Shown here: in pieces, positions 25,220-35,056 of the stretch
Position numbering within the stretch: the stretch's first letter is position 1
Layout: every line of letters begins with the position of its first letter
Origin: Algicella marina
GTDB lineage: Bacteria > Pseudomonadota > Alphaproteobacteria > Rhodobacterales > Rhodobacteraceae
Assembly: GCF_009931615.1 (NCBI RefSeq)
Contig: NZ_CP046620.1
Location: 1,937,501 to 2,001,500 of the forward strand
Direction of reading: 5' to 3'
DNA length: 64,000 bases
Notes under the pieces: generated by a model
Told to the model about the DNA's origin: nothing
Seen by the model: the letters and a program-made list of their open reading frames with translations, nothing else
Database searches by the model: none
Program-made: the position numbers and the translations under genes

Positions 25220-26464
25220 TCAGCCCCTCTGGCCCAGCACCTTATCCAGCGCCGTTAGCAACCGCTCGACCTCGGCCGCATCTGTATAATGCACGAAACT
25301 CAGCCGCAGCACACCATGCTCCGGATCTTCTCCCATCGCTTCCAGAACCCGCGTTGCATAGAAATCGCCGCCGCCGGCAATAATCCCTTCCGAGGCAAGG
25401 GCCTCCGCCAGCACATCCCCGCGCGATGCATGGCGAAACGCCACGGTCGGAACCTTGCCCTCGCCGCTGGCGGGGCCCAGCAGGCGTATGTCGTTTCGCC
25501 CCCGCAAATAGCTCAGCAACGGCGCCAGCCGCACAGCTTCCGCACTGGCCTGCAAGCCCAGCACACGGCGCGCCCGTTCCGCCGGTTCGGCATCTGCGCC
25601 GAAATGATGCGCATGCACGGCATCCACGTAGTCGGCCATCCCGGCGCAGGCAGCGACCTGCGCATGATCCGGTCCAGCCGGGGTGAAACGCTTGTAGCGA
25701 ACGTCTCCGTTGAAAAAATGCGCTTGGTTGGGCAACCTGTCCGCCAGTTCCCGCCGCAACACCATGATCCCCTGATGCGGACCATAGGTTTTGTAGCTGG
25801 AAAACAGGTAGATATCCGCCCCCAACCCACCGACATCCGGCAGCCCATGCGGCGCGAAACTGACCCCGTCAACACAAGCCACGGCCCCTGCGGAATGGAC
25901 ATCCTCCACCCAGTTCGCAACCGGATTGACCTGTCCGACGATGTTCGAACAATGCGGAAAGCATACCAGTTGAACCTTTTTGTCCAGCAACCGCAGCAAA
26001 TCGCCGCGATCCAAGGCGCCGGTATCACGGTTCACCGGCCAGACGCGCACATCTATGCCGTCCGCAGCCAACCGCCGCCAAGGACCGGAGTTAGCCTCAT
26101 GATCCTGATCAGTGACAATGATTGCATCACCTGCAGACAGCATCTGACGGAAAGCCTGCGCCAGCACATAGGTGTTCTGCGTCGTCGATGGCCCGAAGGA
26201 AAGCTCATCCGATTCAACGTTCAGCAGCGCTGCCAGCCGCTCGCGTGCCTCGTCCATTTCCTCGCCGCCTGCCTTAGTCGGCGCCGCCGGACCGTAAGGC
26301 TGCATCTTGCGTTCATGATAGAAGCGGGTCAGACGATCGATCACCTGTCGGCACGTATAGGAACCGCCGGCGTTTTCGAAAAACGCCAAGTCTTGTAGAT
26401 CTGGTTGGGAAAAGGCCGGAAACTGCGAACGTATGAATTCTATGTCTAAATCGGGCATTCGCAT
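25220..26464 (-). CDS. cysteine desulfurase-like class V aminotransferase
   Basis: A 414-residue PLP enzyme of fold type I, class V. PLP lysine K225 in FSSYKTYGPHQG; Asp199 in CVDG; QDHEANSGPW near 120-129. It is of the stand-alone CsdA/IscS-like type that lacks the usual active-site Cys loop pattern, and no Fe-S scaffold gene is nearby. Substrate and role are therefore uncertain (selenocysteine lyase/isopenicillin-N-epimerase-like is the closest broad family). It lies upstream of the photolyase with an 85-bp gap holding that gene's promoter, so it is probably separate from that operon. Confidence 0.8.
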   Translation of the reverse strand: MRMPDLDIEFIRSQFPAFSQPDLQDLAFFENAGGSYTCRQVIDRLTRFYHERKMQPYGPAAPTKAGGEEMDEARERLAALLNVESDELSFGPSTTQNTYVLAQAFRQMLSAGDAIIVTDQDHEANSGPWRRLAADGIDVRVWPVNRDTGALDRGDLLRLLDKKVQLVCFPHCSNIVGQVNPVANWVEDVHSAGAVACVDGVSFAPHGLPDVGGLGADIYLFSSYKTYGPHQGIMVLRRELADRLPNQAHFFNGDVRYKRFTPAGPDHAQVAACAGMADYVDAVHAHHFGADAEPAERARRVLGLQASAEAVRLAPLLSYLRGRNDIRLLGPASGEGKVPTVAFRHASRGDVLAEALASEGIIAGGGDFYATRVLEAMGEDPEHGVLRLSFVHYTDAAEVERLLTALDKVLGQRG

Positions 26465-26518
26465 CTTTCCGCTTGGCCCGGCCCCGGGCGTTACACCCGG
26501 AGCCGGAAATTGAGTGTC

Positions 26519-28159
26519 TCAGGCCTTTTCTTGCATCAATCCGCGCAAAATTGCCCAGCACATCAACAGCAAAACCAGCGTGAATGGCAAGCCCGTGGAA
26601 ATCACCATGGCCTGCAAGGCGCCGAGGCCACCCCCGATCAGCAGCACAATCGCAACCGCGCCCTCGAACACGCACCAGAACACCCGCTGTGGAACCGGCG
26701 CATCGACCTTGCCGCCCGCCGTAATCGTATCGATCACAAGTGAGCCGGAGTCAGACGAGGTGACGAAGAAGACGATCACCAGCACGATACCGATCAGGCT
26801 GGTGATCGACGCCAGCGGCAGCCCTTCCAGCATCGCGAACAGCGACAGTTCCGGGCTGTAACTGTCGATGACGGTTGCCTTCACCGCACTTGTCGCAGGG
26901 TCCGTCAGCACCTGGTCAATGGCGGTGCCGCCAAAAACGGCCATCCACAGAACACAGACGAGGCTGGGAATGATCAACACGCAGGTGATGAATTCGCGCA
27001 CGGATCGGCCACGGCTGACACGTGCGATGAACATGCCCACGAACGGCGACCAAGAAATCCACCATGCCCAGTAGAAAGCCGTCCAACCCTGCATGTAGGC
27101 AGTATCTTCCCGACCGATCGGGTTCGAGAGACTAACAAGGTTGGTTGCGTAAGCACCAAGACCAGCCGCGAAATCGGAGAAGATCGTCAGCGTCGGGCCG
27201 GCCAGCAGCACGAACACGAGCAGCAACAGCGCCACGCCCATGTTGATCTCGGAGAGAACCTTGACGCCCCCATCCAGTCCCCGCAGCACCGACACCAGCG
27301 CAATCGCTGTGATCCCGCTTATCAGCAGTACCTGCACGGTCGTGCTTACAGGGATCCCGAATATGTGTTCCAGTCCCGCATTCGCCTGTTGCGCCCCAAA
27401 GCCGAGCGAGGTCGCCAGCCCGAACAATGTCGCGAACACCGCCAGCGTGTCGATGATATGGCCTGTCCAGCCCCATACCCGCTCACCGAAAATAGGATAG
27501 AACGCAGAACGGATCGTCAGCGGCAGCCCCTTGTTGTAGGTGAACAACGCCAGCGCGAGCGCGACGATCGCATAAATCGCCCAGGGATGGAGACCCCAGT
27601 GATAGATCGTCGCCGCCAGGCCCATCTGCCGCGCCGCATCAACGTTCGCCGCGATGATACTGCCGTCCTCGGCAATGGGCGAAGGCACACCCAGCGGTTC
27701 CGAGATCGCCATGTGATAGACCGGCTCCAACACACCGAAAAACATCAGGCCGATGCCCATGCCCGCCGCAAACAGCATCGCGAACCAGCCGATATAGCTG
27801 TAATCTGGCGTCGCATCCGCACCACCCAATCGGACGCTGCCCCACGGGCTGACAATGAGGAACAGACAGAACAGAACGAAGATGTTCGCCGCCCCGAGGA
27901 AGAACCAATCGAAGGTGCTGGTCAGCCACGGCCGCAGCCAACCGAACATTGCCGATGCATGCTCCGGCAGGACCAGCGCATAGAAAACGAACGCTACGAT
28001 AGAAAGCCCCGATATCATGAAAACCGGGTTGTGAATGTCGAAACCGAAAGGCCCGACCGCACCCTCGACGTTGTGTTGACCTATCTCGTATTCGGTCTCG
28101 ATCAGCGCGGATGCGCCGTCAGGGGCAGGAATGCCCTGCCCCGTCGTGTCGTCTGCCAT
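26519..28159 (-). CDS. BCCT-family transporter
   Basis: A 546-residue secondary transporter of the betaine/carnitine/choline family, with about 12 TM segments. Family marks are GMGIGLMFFGVLEPVYH and the aromatic substrate box WAWWISWSPFVGMFIARVSRG. The N-terminal ~45 residues are acidic and cytoplasmic. Substrates are quaternary amines or the sulfonium DMSP. Being 131 bp downstream of acuI on the same strand favours DMSP or acrylate-related uptake, but that is inference. A GC-rich stem at about 26480-26503 may terminate it. Confidence 0.9.
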   Translation of the reverse strand: MADDTTGQGIPAPDGASALIETEYEIGQHNVEGAVGPFGFDIHNPVFMISGLSIVAFVFYALVLPEHASAMFGWLRPWLTSTFDWFFLGAANIFVLFCLFLIVSPWGSVRLGGADATPDYSYIGWFAMLFAAGMGIGLMFFGVLEPVYHMAISEPLGVPSPIAEDGSIIAANVDAARQMGLAATIYHWGLHPWAIYAIVALALALFTYNKGLPLTIRSAFYPIFGERVWGWTGHIIDTLAVFATLFGLATSLGFGAQQANAGLEHIFGIPVSTTVQVLLISGITAIALVSVLRGLDGGVKVLSEINMGVALLLLVFVLLAGPTLTIFSDFAAGLGAYATNLVSLSNPIGREDTAYMQGWTAFYWAWWISWSPFVGMFIARVSRGRSVREFITCVLIIPSLVCVLWMAVFGGTAIDQVLTDPATSAVKATVIDSYSPELSLFAMLEGLPLASITSLIGIVLVIVFFVTSSDSGSLVIDTITAGGKVDAPVPQRVFWCVFEGAVAIVLLIGGGLGALQAMVISTGLPFTLVLLLMCWAILRGLMQEKA

Positions 28160-28290
28160 GACTTGTCCCCTGTATTCATTTTCTGTGTAACGAAAGCATG
28201 CGTCAGCATCGACACCGCTCCGTTACAAAAGCGACACAGTGTATGACACTACCGGCGAAAGGCGGTGCTGAGGCCGCCTCGGAAGACCGT

Positions 28291-29283
28291 TCAGGCGTTC
28301 ACGTCAACGACAACCCTGCCCTTGACCTGACCCTTCAGGATATCCCGCCCGAGTTTGGGCAAATCCGCCAAGGTTGCCGGCTGAACCATCTCGTCCAGCT
28401 TGCTCATAGGCAGATGTCTGGCGATCTCACCCCATGCCCGCACGCGGTTTTCATAGGGCTGCATCACACTGTCGATGCCGAGAAGGTTGATCCCCCGCAA
28501 GAGAAACGGGATGACCGTCGCCGGTAATGCTGCGCCCCCGGCCAGACCTACGGCAGCGACGGACGCTCCGTATTTCATCTGGCCAAGCACACGGGCAAGC
28601 ATAGCACCACCGACTGCATCGACACAACCCGACCAGCTTTCGCTTTCCAGCGGGCGCTTGTTTGTCTCGTTGATTTCCTCACGTGGCACGATCTGGCTTG
28701 CGCCCAATGATTTCAAATAGTTCTCGGTCTCCGGCCGTCCGGTCACCCCCGCAACCTCGTAGCCCTTCGCCGCGAGTATGGCAGTGGCAACCGACCCGAC
28801 ACCACCAGCCGCGCCCGTCACCAGCACCGGCCCGTTTCCGGTCTTCAGCCCATGATCCTCCAACGCCATTACCGCCAGCATCGCCGTAAAACCCGCGGTG
28901 CCCACAGCCATGGCCTGCCGCGTCGTCAGTCCCTCCGGCAGCGGTACCAGCCAGTCGGCCTTCACACGTGCCTTCTGGGCATACCCACCCCAGTGAGCCT
29001 CACCCACGCGCCAGCCGGTCAACACCACCTTGTCGCCAGGCTTGTACCGGTCGTCAGAGGACGCCTCCACAGTTCCCGCAAAATCGATGCCCGGCACATG
29101 CGGATACGCCCGCACGAGCCCGCCACCGGGCCCCACGCACAGACCATCCTTGTAGTTCACTGTCGAGAAATCCACCGCGACGGTGACATCGCCCGCCGGC
29201 AGCCTGTCCTCGGTGATCTCCTGAACGGACGCGGACGTCTTGCCCTCCTCGTCCTTTTCCACGATCAGCGCATTGAATCCCAT
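28291..29283 (-). CDS. acuI: acrylyl-CoA reductase (AcuI-type), MDR family
   Basis: A 330-residue zinc-free medium-chain reductase. It reduces acrylyl-CoA to propionyl-CoA with NADPH, the last step of DMSP cleavage-product and 3-hydroxypropionate use. Motifs: PHVPGIDFAGTVEAS, GDKVVLTGWRVGEAHWGGYA, cofactor loop VTGAAGGVGSVA and GSVVVxV-like C-terminus GRVVVDV. I use the ATG at 29283 (MGFNALIV), which gives the AcuI length; a longer frame from 29415 overlaps the DUF1326 gene. BCCT transporter follows. The family also holds generic quinone oxidoreductases (YhdH), so AcuI is probable, not certain. Confidence 0.8.
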   Translation of the reverse strand: MGFNALIVEKDEEGKTSASVQEITEDRLPAGDVTVAVDFSTVNYKDGLCVGPGGGLVRAYPHVPGIDFAGTVEASSDDRYKPGDKVVLTGWRVGEAHWGGYAQKARVKADWLVPLPEGLTTRQAMAVGTAGFTAMLAVMALEDHGLKTGNGPVLVTGAAGGVGSVATAILAAKGYEVAGVTGRPETENYLKSLGASQIVPREEINETNKRPLESESWSGCVDAVGGAMLARVLGQMKYGASVAAVGLAGGAALPATVIPFLLRGINLLGIDSVMQPYENRVRAWGEIARHLPMSKLDEMVQPATLADLPKLGRDILKGQVKGRVVVDVNA

Positions 29284-29308
29284 GCCTGTGTCTCCCTTGC
29301 TCAAGCTG

Positions 29309-29992
29309 TTACCTGTCCGGTCCGCGCCAGTCGATCGGGCAGATCTCGGCCGATTTTCCGCCGAAGTCCCAGACCCGCCCCTTGTCCCGCAGCCGACTCT
29401 TTGTGCCGCGTGCAACGAATATGTCGGGCCCCATCCAGTAGCGCGTGTTCTTCACCACCACCGGTTGGCCCTCGTGCCCCAGCACCTGCTCGATTTCGCC
29501 CTGTAACTTTCGCCCGACCGTGATCCGCCGCGTCCCGCCGTCCCGCTCGATGACAACCGATGTTCGCTCTGCCCCGATGACCTCACCGATCAGCATAGAC
29601 AATAGCCCGGTCGTTCCGCCGGCCTTTCCGGAAAGGATCTGCGCGACGGCGTCGAAAGCCGCAAAACTCGCCGTGTCATCGACATAGAGCGCCACCTTCC
29701 AGTTTCCTTCGCCCATCCGTCCGGGAATGTCCGCCAGCAAGCCGATATTGATGCCCGAGAGGTCCACCGTCCCATAATGGCCGCTGTCTACGGCAATGGC
29801 CATCCACGCATGGCAGTGACCTTCTGTCGGCGGATGCGCCCCGAGGCTGATGACACAGGGGCAGAACACCTCGCAGGAACAGTTGAGGAACAACTCGCCC
29901 TTTATCGCCCACTCTGTTCCGGGGCCCTGCTCCGGCCGCGTTCCCGGCAGGCGGCTGTCTATTCGTGTCCGCGCTCTCAGCCTCTCGGTCAT
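29309..29992 (-). CDS. DUF1326 protein with CxCx3CxC motif
   Basis: A 227-residue protein of DUF1326. Near the start of the domain a CSCEVFCPC motif (Cys 38, 40, 44, 46) could bind metal or undergo redox. A conserved GHCHAWMAI follows, with GEGNWKVALYVDD and a C-terminal NTRYWMGPDIFVA segment. No signal peptide. It lies 10 bp before the DUF2182 gene on the same strand; the two families co-occur widely and likely work together. Function unknown. Confidence 0.85.
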   Translation of the reverse strand: MTERLRARTRIDSRLPGTRPEQGPGTEWAIKGELFLNCSCEVFCPCVISLGAHPPTEGHCHAWMAIAVDSGHYGTVDLSGINIGLLADIPGRMGEGNWKVALYVDDTASFAAFDAVAQILSGKAGGTTGLLSMLIGEVIGAERTSVVIERDGGTRRITVGRKLQGEIEQVLGHEGQPVVVKNTRYWMGPDIFVARGTKSRLRDKGRVWDFGGKSAEICPIDWRGPDR

Positions 29993-30002
29993 GTCTGCCC
30001 CC

Positions 30003-30785
30003 TCATACCAGCTGTATCAGATACCACATCGCCGCCAAAAGAAAGCCCAGCCCAAGCGGTCGCGTTAGCCAGCGGCCGATGTCCGGCAGCTTCTCCAGCG
30101 TCATGATCAGCGTGGCGATGCCCATCCACAAAAGGTTCATTGCCCCACCCACAAAGCCGATCATCATGATCGCCCAGCAGCAACCGATACAAAACAAACC
30201 AATCCTGGCACCCATCCACGCGCCTCCACCAAACCCTGGCCTCCAGTCCGCCAACAGGTGCATCAATGGGCTGCGACAGTGGGCAAGGCACCGCTCCTTT
30301 GCGGAGGTGAATTGATACCCGCCCGCCACTGCCAGCAGCACCGCCGAGAACAGGACGGATTGGCTGCGTCCCATCGCGCTCAACCATCCGGCCTGAAGAA
30401 AACCGTGATGCGCCACAGCAACCAAGGCGCCGAAACCGAACCAGGAGAAGAGGTAGCCCGAAATCAACCCGACAAACCCGGCCCGCGTCCCCGCTCCGGT
30501 GCTGATCAGATCTTCATAGGTTCGCGCCGTCGGTACGAATGTCGGCCCCATCATTGCGGCCATCATTATGATCCACATCGGCATCAGGACCGTCAGTGCC
30601 ATCATGGCCGCACCGTCCATGGCCATGCTCCCGGATCCGGCCATACCGGGCGACATGGTCATGTTGCCCAGCAGCGTCATACCCATATCCCGGGCCATCG
30701 CATACATCACGGCCCAAGCCAGCAGGATCAAGCCGAAGAAACTCAGCCACGCAAGGTTGCGCAATGGCGCTAAGGCTATCCGCAT
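30003..30785 (-). CDS. DUF2182 metal-binding membrane protein
   Basis: A 260-residue membrane protein with six or seven TM segments. Met-rich stretches lie in the N-terminal half (GNMTMSPGMAG, then GSMAMDGAAMMALT), followed by MPMWIIMMAAMMGPTF. A Cys-rich segment (FCIGCCWAIMM) is in the C-terminal half and KERCLAHCRSP in a loop. These suggest copper or other soft-metal handling. It is transcribed upstream of DUF1326 (10-bp gap). The physiological metal and direction of transport are unknown. Confidence 0.85.
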   Translation of the reverse strand: MRIALAPLRNLAWLSFFGLILLAWAVMYAMARDMGMTLLGNMTMSPGMAGSGSMAMDGAAMMALTVLMPMWIIMMAAMMGPTFVPTARTYEDLISTGAGTRAGFVGLISGYLFSWFGFGALVAVAHHGFLQAGWLSAMGRSQSVLFSAVLLAVAGGYQFTSAKERCLAHCRSPLMHLLADWRPGFGGGAWMGARIGLFCIGCCWAIMMIGFVGGAMNLLWMGIATLIMTLEKLPDIGRWLTRPLGLGFLLAAMWYLIQLV

Positions 30786-30877
30786 TCATCCTCCCGTTTT
30801 GACCGAACCGTCTCAAATCCGGGCGGAAAGTCAATGGCTTGTATGGACTGGAGGCATCGGCCATTCCCGAGAGGCAA

Positions 30878-32161
30878 TTACTTTTCCTTGCCCAGAAGAC
30901 GGGAAAGGCTGAAACCACCGCCGGCTTTTGCCTCCGGTTTCTCCTTGCGGTTCTGCCTTTGCGCCTGGCGCTCGGCGACGGACTCTTGCAGCTTCGAAAT
31001 TTCCTGCAGCATCTCGCAGGCGCGCTCCTTCACCGGCTCGAAAGCGGCGGCGGCCTGAATCTTCTTGTCTGCCTGTGCAACCTGCCATTTCACAGCCTTG
31101 AACTCACGGTTGCGCAGTGCCAGCCGCGCCTTCTGGATATCCGTCTGCGCCCGCGCCAGCGCCAGGTCGGCATTGAACTTCTGCACGACGTAGCGCAACG
31201 CCGGCCCAAGATCGCACTCATCCAACTGCTCGATCGTCCCCTGTTCGGGATACCGCTCCCAGTCCGGCGTCAGGTCCTCTTCTGTGATCGACGCCCACCG
31301 CGCAGCGATCTCGGCGTTCAGCGGCTGAAACCGCTCGTGTATCCGTTGCGCGGCGTGGCGGCTCAGCGTCAAAGGTTTCTCGAAAGGAATTTCTTCCATG
31401 AAAAACTGACGGTTCGGGTTCAGCGAACCGTCATCGAAAAACCGTGGCAGGTTCAACTGGTTGGACAGAGCGACAGCCCGGTAGTCCAGGGCTGCATTCA
31501 GCCGCACTTCCGGTTGATAGTCGGTACGCTCCAGCCCCAGCTTACGGCGGAAGAACTCCACCGTGTTCTTGTTGCGCTTGAAGGCAACCGGAGTAACATT
31601 TTCCGCGCCGAAGGCGTTCGCCCAACGGTCCAGCAGGTCCTTGAAATTGTAGTAGTGCCCCTGCGCCTGCAATCCCTCGAACTGCTTGATGGAAATGCGG
31701 TTACCGACCCGGGCGCCGGTGGAGGCCAGCGAGATCGCGGTGTCAAGCTGAGGCCGCAGGAAACAGACTACCTCAATCTCATCGAAGTGCCGTTTGACGA
31801 TTTCGGCAACCCTGTCCACCATTTGCTGGGAGAACAACCTGCTCTGCAGATGTTCGTTGCTGATCAGATAGACGCGCATGCCGGCGGCCTTCGCCTCTGC
31901 GACATCCTTCTTCAACGCACCACTCCGGTTCCTTACAAAATTGGCGTGGTCTTCCGGCGTGCGGATGTTGAACTGGTTGAAACCGTCTTCCGGCTTGTCG
32001 GGATCACGCGCCATTACCGCCAGCGCCCGGTTGTCCGGCAGGGCGATTGTCTGGGCATGCCACACGCCCTCGCTCCGCAACGTCTCGTTGTTGCTGTCGA
32101 CCCACCGTTGGAAAGAGGTCGTACCCGTCTTCTCGGTACCGATATGCAGAAGCAGTTTCAT
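30878..32161 (-). CDS. sulfotransferase-like P-loop protein with helical tail
   Basis: A 427-residue protein starting MKLLLHIGTEKTGTTSFQRW; KTGTTS (11-16) is the 5'-phosphosulfate loop of PAPS-dependent sulfotransferases. VVCFLRPQLDTAISLAST resembles the 3'-phosphate-binding segment. The last ~120 residues are helical and charged, probably coiled coil, ending in a basic tail. Target unknown; polysaccharide or cell-surface sulfation is the family expectation. It stands alone; its neighbour downstream in sequence is DUF2182. Confidence 0.7.
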   Translation of the reverse strand: MKLLLHIGTEKTGTTSFQRWVDSNNETLRSEGVWHAQTIALPDNRALAVMARDPDKPEDGFNQFNIRTPEDHANFVRNRSGALKKDVAEAKAAGMRVYLISNEHLQSRLFSQQMVDRVAEIVKRHFDEIEVVCFLRPQLDTAISLASTGARVGNRISIKQFEGLQAQGHYYNFKDLLDRWANAFGAENVTPVAFKRNKNTVEFFRRKLGLERTDYQPEVRLNAALDYRAVALSNQLNLPRFFDDGSLNPNRQFFMEEIPFEKPLTLSRHAAQRIHERFQPLNAEIAARWASITEEDLTPDWERYPEQGTIEQLDECDLGPALRYVVQKFNADLALARAQTDIQKARLALRNREFKAVKWQVAQADKKIQAAAAFEPVKERACEMLQEISKLQESVAERQAQRQNRKEKPEAKAGGGFSLSRLLGKEK

Positions 32162-32212
32162 GCCGTCAGCGCAGACCAGCCGTTGCGGCGTCCGCTCCCA
32201 TCCATCCGGTTG

Positions 32213-32524
32213 TCAATGTGTCCAGGCCATGCGCCGCTGGTGGGCGAAATTGTCGCCATAGCCACCCGGCCGAATGATGTGGCTGCGCTTGTTAGGATCG
32301 TCCAGCCGGTAGATGATCCCGTTCTTCTCTGCATAGGAAATCGCGGCTTCCTTGCTGTCGAACCGCAGGCGCACCTGCGTCTGCGTGTCGCCCGAACTGG
32401 TCCACCCCATCAGGGGGTCAATCTGCCGGGCTTCATCCGGCACGAATTCCAGAGTCCAGCCACGTGTCTTGGCGGTGCCGGACTGCATGGCCGTCTTGGC
32501 TGGCTGAAAGATGCGGGCGATCAT
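32213..32524 (-). CDS. NDUFS4-like complex I subunit (ETC_C1_NDUFA4 family)
   Basis: A 103-residue protein: MIARIFQPAKTAMQSGTAKT, WTLEF, DPLMGWTSSGDTQTQVRLRF and a YAEKNGIIYRL motif are typical of the alphaproteobacterial NDUFS4 homologue, an accessory subunit of NADH:quinone oxidoreductase. I use the ATG at 32524, matching the family N-terminus; a longer frame to 32668 exists but has no family support. The nuo operon is not in the window, which is usual for this subunit. Confidence 0.85.
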   Translation of the reverse strand: MIARIFQPAKTAMQSGTAKTRGWTLEFVPDEARQIDPLMGWTSSGDTQTQVRLRFDSKEAAISYAEKNGIIYRLDDPNKRSHIIRPGGYGDNFAHQRRMAWTH

Positions 32525-32881
32525 GGGGCGGAACTCCATCTGCGGCTTTCGAACCTTATCGAAGAACTGCCGCATCTGCGCAAGCCCCGAGGCGGAAAAT
32601 GGCACATCCCGGATCATCTGCAATTTTACTAAAGCGCTTTGGGAAAGGGTACCGCCAACCGGGCGCAAGGGAGTGAGGGGTGGGGTGGGTGGTGTTGCAC
32701 CCGGTTGGCGGTGGTCTTGCTGCTTGCCATTACTTGGTAGCGCGACACGAATGTCGTCACAACAATTTTATATCTAAAAAGGCGAATTATATTTTCCCCA
32801 ATCAACCCCCGGTGTTAACGAAATATTAACCTTGAAATCCTTTGGCGACTGCGCACCTAGTGAGGAACACCGGAGGGGAAC
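32525..32881. other. 357-bp gap before uvrB
   Basis: Contains the inverted repeat at 32651-32712 and a GC-poor stretch (32740-32850) that likely holds the uvrB promoter. A strong ribosome-binding site cggagggg lies 3 bp before the uvrB ATG. No gene seen. Confidence 0.6.
32651..32712. repeat. 13-bp inverted repeat with G-rich loop
   Basis: accgccaaccggg (32651-32663) pairs perfectly with cccggttggcggt (32700-32712). The 36-nt loop is strongly G-rich on the plus strand (runs ggggtggggtgggtgg), able to form a G-quadruplex in principle. It lies upstream of both the NDUFS4 gene and uvrB. Function unknown. Confidence 0.65.
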
Positions 32882-35056
32882 ATGTCGGGAACAGCACCAC
32901 TCGTCGCCGAAAGCCGCAGCAAGGTAGACAAGCTCGATGGCGGCAAGCGCTTCAGGCTAAGTACGGAGTTTGAGCCGGCGGGCGACCAGCCCACCGCAAT
33001 CCGCGAACTTGTGGAGGGCATCAACGCCGATGAGCAGAATCAGGTGCTGCTGGGAGCGACGGGAACGGGCAAGACGTTCACCATGGCTCAGATCATAGAA
33101 CACACCCAGCGCCCGGCTATCATCCTCGCACCCAACAAGACCCTTGCCGCCCAGCTCTTCGGAGAGTTCAAGGGTTTCTTTCCCGACAACGCCGTCGAAT
33201 ACTTCGTCAGCTACTATGATTACTACCAGCCAGAGGCGTATGTCCCTCGCTCCGATACATATATCGAAAAGGAGAGCCAGATAAACGAGCAGATCGACCG
33301 GATGCGCCACTCCGCCACCCGCGCCCTGCTCGAGCGCGATGATGTCATCATCGTCGCCTCCGTCTCCTGCATCTACGGCATCGGCTCCGTGGAAACCTAC
33401 ACTGCCATGACGCAAGACGTGGAAACCGGGAAAAGTTACGACCAGCGCGCGATCATGGCCGATCTCGTCACCCAGCAATACCGTCGCAACGACAACGCCT
33501 TCCAGCGCGGTGCCTTTCGCGTGCGCGGCGACGTGCTTGAAGTCTGGCCCGCCCACCTGGAGGATCGTGGCTGGCGCCTGTCCTTCTTCGGTGATGAACT
33601 CGAAGGCATCTCGGAGTTCGATACGCTGACCGGCCAGAAAACGGGTGAGCTGGAAAAAGTGCGCATCTACGCCAATTCCCACTACGTCACTCCGCGCCCG
33701 ACCCTCCAGCAGGCCGTGAAGAACATCAAGGCGGAACTGAAACTGCGTCTCGACCAGCTCGTCGCAGAAGGCAAGCTGCTGGAGGCGCAGCGTCTGGAGC
33801 AACGCACGACTTTCGACATCGAGATGATCGAAGCCACCGGTTCCTGCAACGGCATCGAGAACTATTCACGTTACCTCACCGGCCGCGCGCCCGGCGAACC
33901 GCCTCCCACCCTCTTCGAATACATCCCCGACAACGCCATCGTCTTCGCCGACGAAAGTCACGTCTCCGTCCCGCAGATCGGCGGCATGTACCGGGGAGAT
34001 TACCGGCGGAAGTTCACGCTGGCCGAGCATGGCTTCCGCCTGCCCTCCTGCATGGACAACCGCCCGCTGAAGTTCGAGGAATGGGACGCGATGCGCCCCC
34101 AGTCGATCTTCGTCTCCGCCACGCCGTCGGCTTGGGAGCTGGAGCAAGCGGGCGGTGTCTTCGCCGAACAGGTTATCCGTCCCACTGGCTTGCTCGATCC
34201 ACCGGTGGAAATCCGCCCCGTCGAAACGCAGGTGGACGATCTGCTGGACGAAATTCGCCGTGTCGCCAAACTCGGCCTGCGCGTCCTGTGCACCGTCCTG
34301 ACGAAACGCATGGCGGAAGACCTGACCGAATACCTGCACGAACAGGGCATCCGCGTCCGCTACATGCACTCCGACATCGACACCATCGAGCGTATTGAAA
34401 TCCTGCGCGATCTCCGTCTCGGCGCCTTCGACGTCCTTATCGGCATCAACCTGCTGCGGGAGGGACTCGATATTCCCGAATGCGGCCTCGTCGCCATTCT
34501 CGATGCCGACAAGGAAGGCTTCCTCCGTTCGGAGACCTCACTTGTTCAGACGATCGGTCGTGCCGCGCGTAATGCCGACGGTAAGGTCATCATGTACGCC
34601 GACCGAATAACAGGGTCGATGGAGCGGGCAATCGGTGAAACCAACCGCCGCCGCGCCAAGCAGATGGCGCATAACGAGAAACACGGCATCACGCCCGCAA
34701 CCGTGCGCAAGAACATTCAGGATGTGCTCGAAGGTACTTTCAAAGGCGACACCGACATGAGTCGCGTCACCGCCAAGGTCGACAAGGTCGCCTTCGGCAA
34801 CAACCTGCAGGCCCACCTGGAAGCCCTGCGAACGGAAATGCGCAAGGCCGCCGAGAACCTGGAGTTCGAGGAAGCAGCCCGCCTGCGTGATGAAGTCAAG
34901 CGGCTGGAAGAAGTCGATCTCGCCATCGCCGATGACCCGATGGCCCGCCAGTCGGCCATCGAGAAGGCGGTGGACGAAGCCCAGAAATCCTCCGGGCGCT
35001 CGACAGCTGGCAAGGCTGGCAGCCGTCCGGTCCGGGGCAAGGCCAAACGCCGTTAG
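32882..35056 (+). CDS. uvrB: excinuclease ABC subunit B
   Basis: The DNA-damage-verifying helicase-like subunit of nucleotide excision repair, working with UvrA and UvrC. A 724-residue protein with Walker A GATGTGKT (58-65), the beta-hairpin [12 protein letters not shown] (111-122), DEAD-box-like DESHV, helicase motif [11 protein letters not shown], and a C-terminal UVR domain ([14 protein letters not shown]) that binds UvrA/UvrC. Full length; a ~20-residue N-terminal extension and basic Arg/Lys tail are family-normal in alphaproteobacteria. It converges with the usp gene (4-bp overlap of ends). Confidence 0.98.
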   Translation: MSGTAPLVAESRSKVDKLDGGKRFRLSTEFEPAGDQPTAIRELVEGINADEQNQVLLGATGTGKTFTMAQIIEHTQRPAIILAPNKTLAAQLFGEFKGFFPDNAVEYFVSYYDYYQPEAYVPRSDTYIEKESQINEQIDRMRHSATRALLERDDVIIVASVSCIYGIGSVETYTAMTQDVETGKSYDQRAIMADLVTQQYRRNDNAFQRGAFRVRGDVLEVWPAHLEDRGWRLSFFGDELEGISEFDTLTGQKTGELEKVRIYANSHYVTPRPTLQQAVKNIKAELKLRLDQLVAEGKLLEAQRLEQRTTFDIEMIEATGSCNGIENYSRYLTGRAPGEPPPTLFEYIPDNAIVFADESHVSVPQIGGMYRGDYRRKFTLAEHGFRLPSCMDNRPLKFEEWDAMRPQSIFVSATPSAWELEQAGGVFAEQVIRPTGLLDPPVEIRPVETQVDDLLDEIRRVAKLGLRVLCTVLTKRMAEDLTEYLHEQGIRVRYMHSDIDTIERIEILRDLRLGAFDVLIGINLLREGLDIPECGLVAILDADKEGFLRSETSLVQTIGRAARNADGKVIMYADRITGSMERAIGETNRRRAKQMAHNEKHGITPATVRKNIQDVLEGTFKGDTDMSRVTAKVDKVAFGNNLQAHLEALRTEMRKAAENLEFEEAARLRDEVKRLEEVDLAIADDPMARQSAIEKAVDEAQKSSGRSTAGKAGSRPVRGKAKRR

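Noticed and set aside
30839-32632. Long plus-strand open frame opposite the sulfotransferase-like gene
   Set aside because: Shadow frame; composition and motifs support the minus-strand gene.
32865-32881. GAAC-N9-GAAC before uvrB as LexA box
   Set aside because: The alphaproteobacterial LexA site needs a 7-bp spacer (GTTC-N7-GTTC or GAAC-N7-GAAC). Here the spacer is 9 bp, and the second half overlaps the ribosome-binding region.
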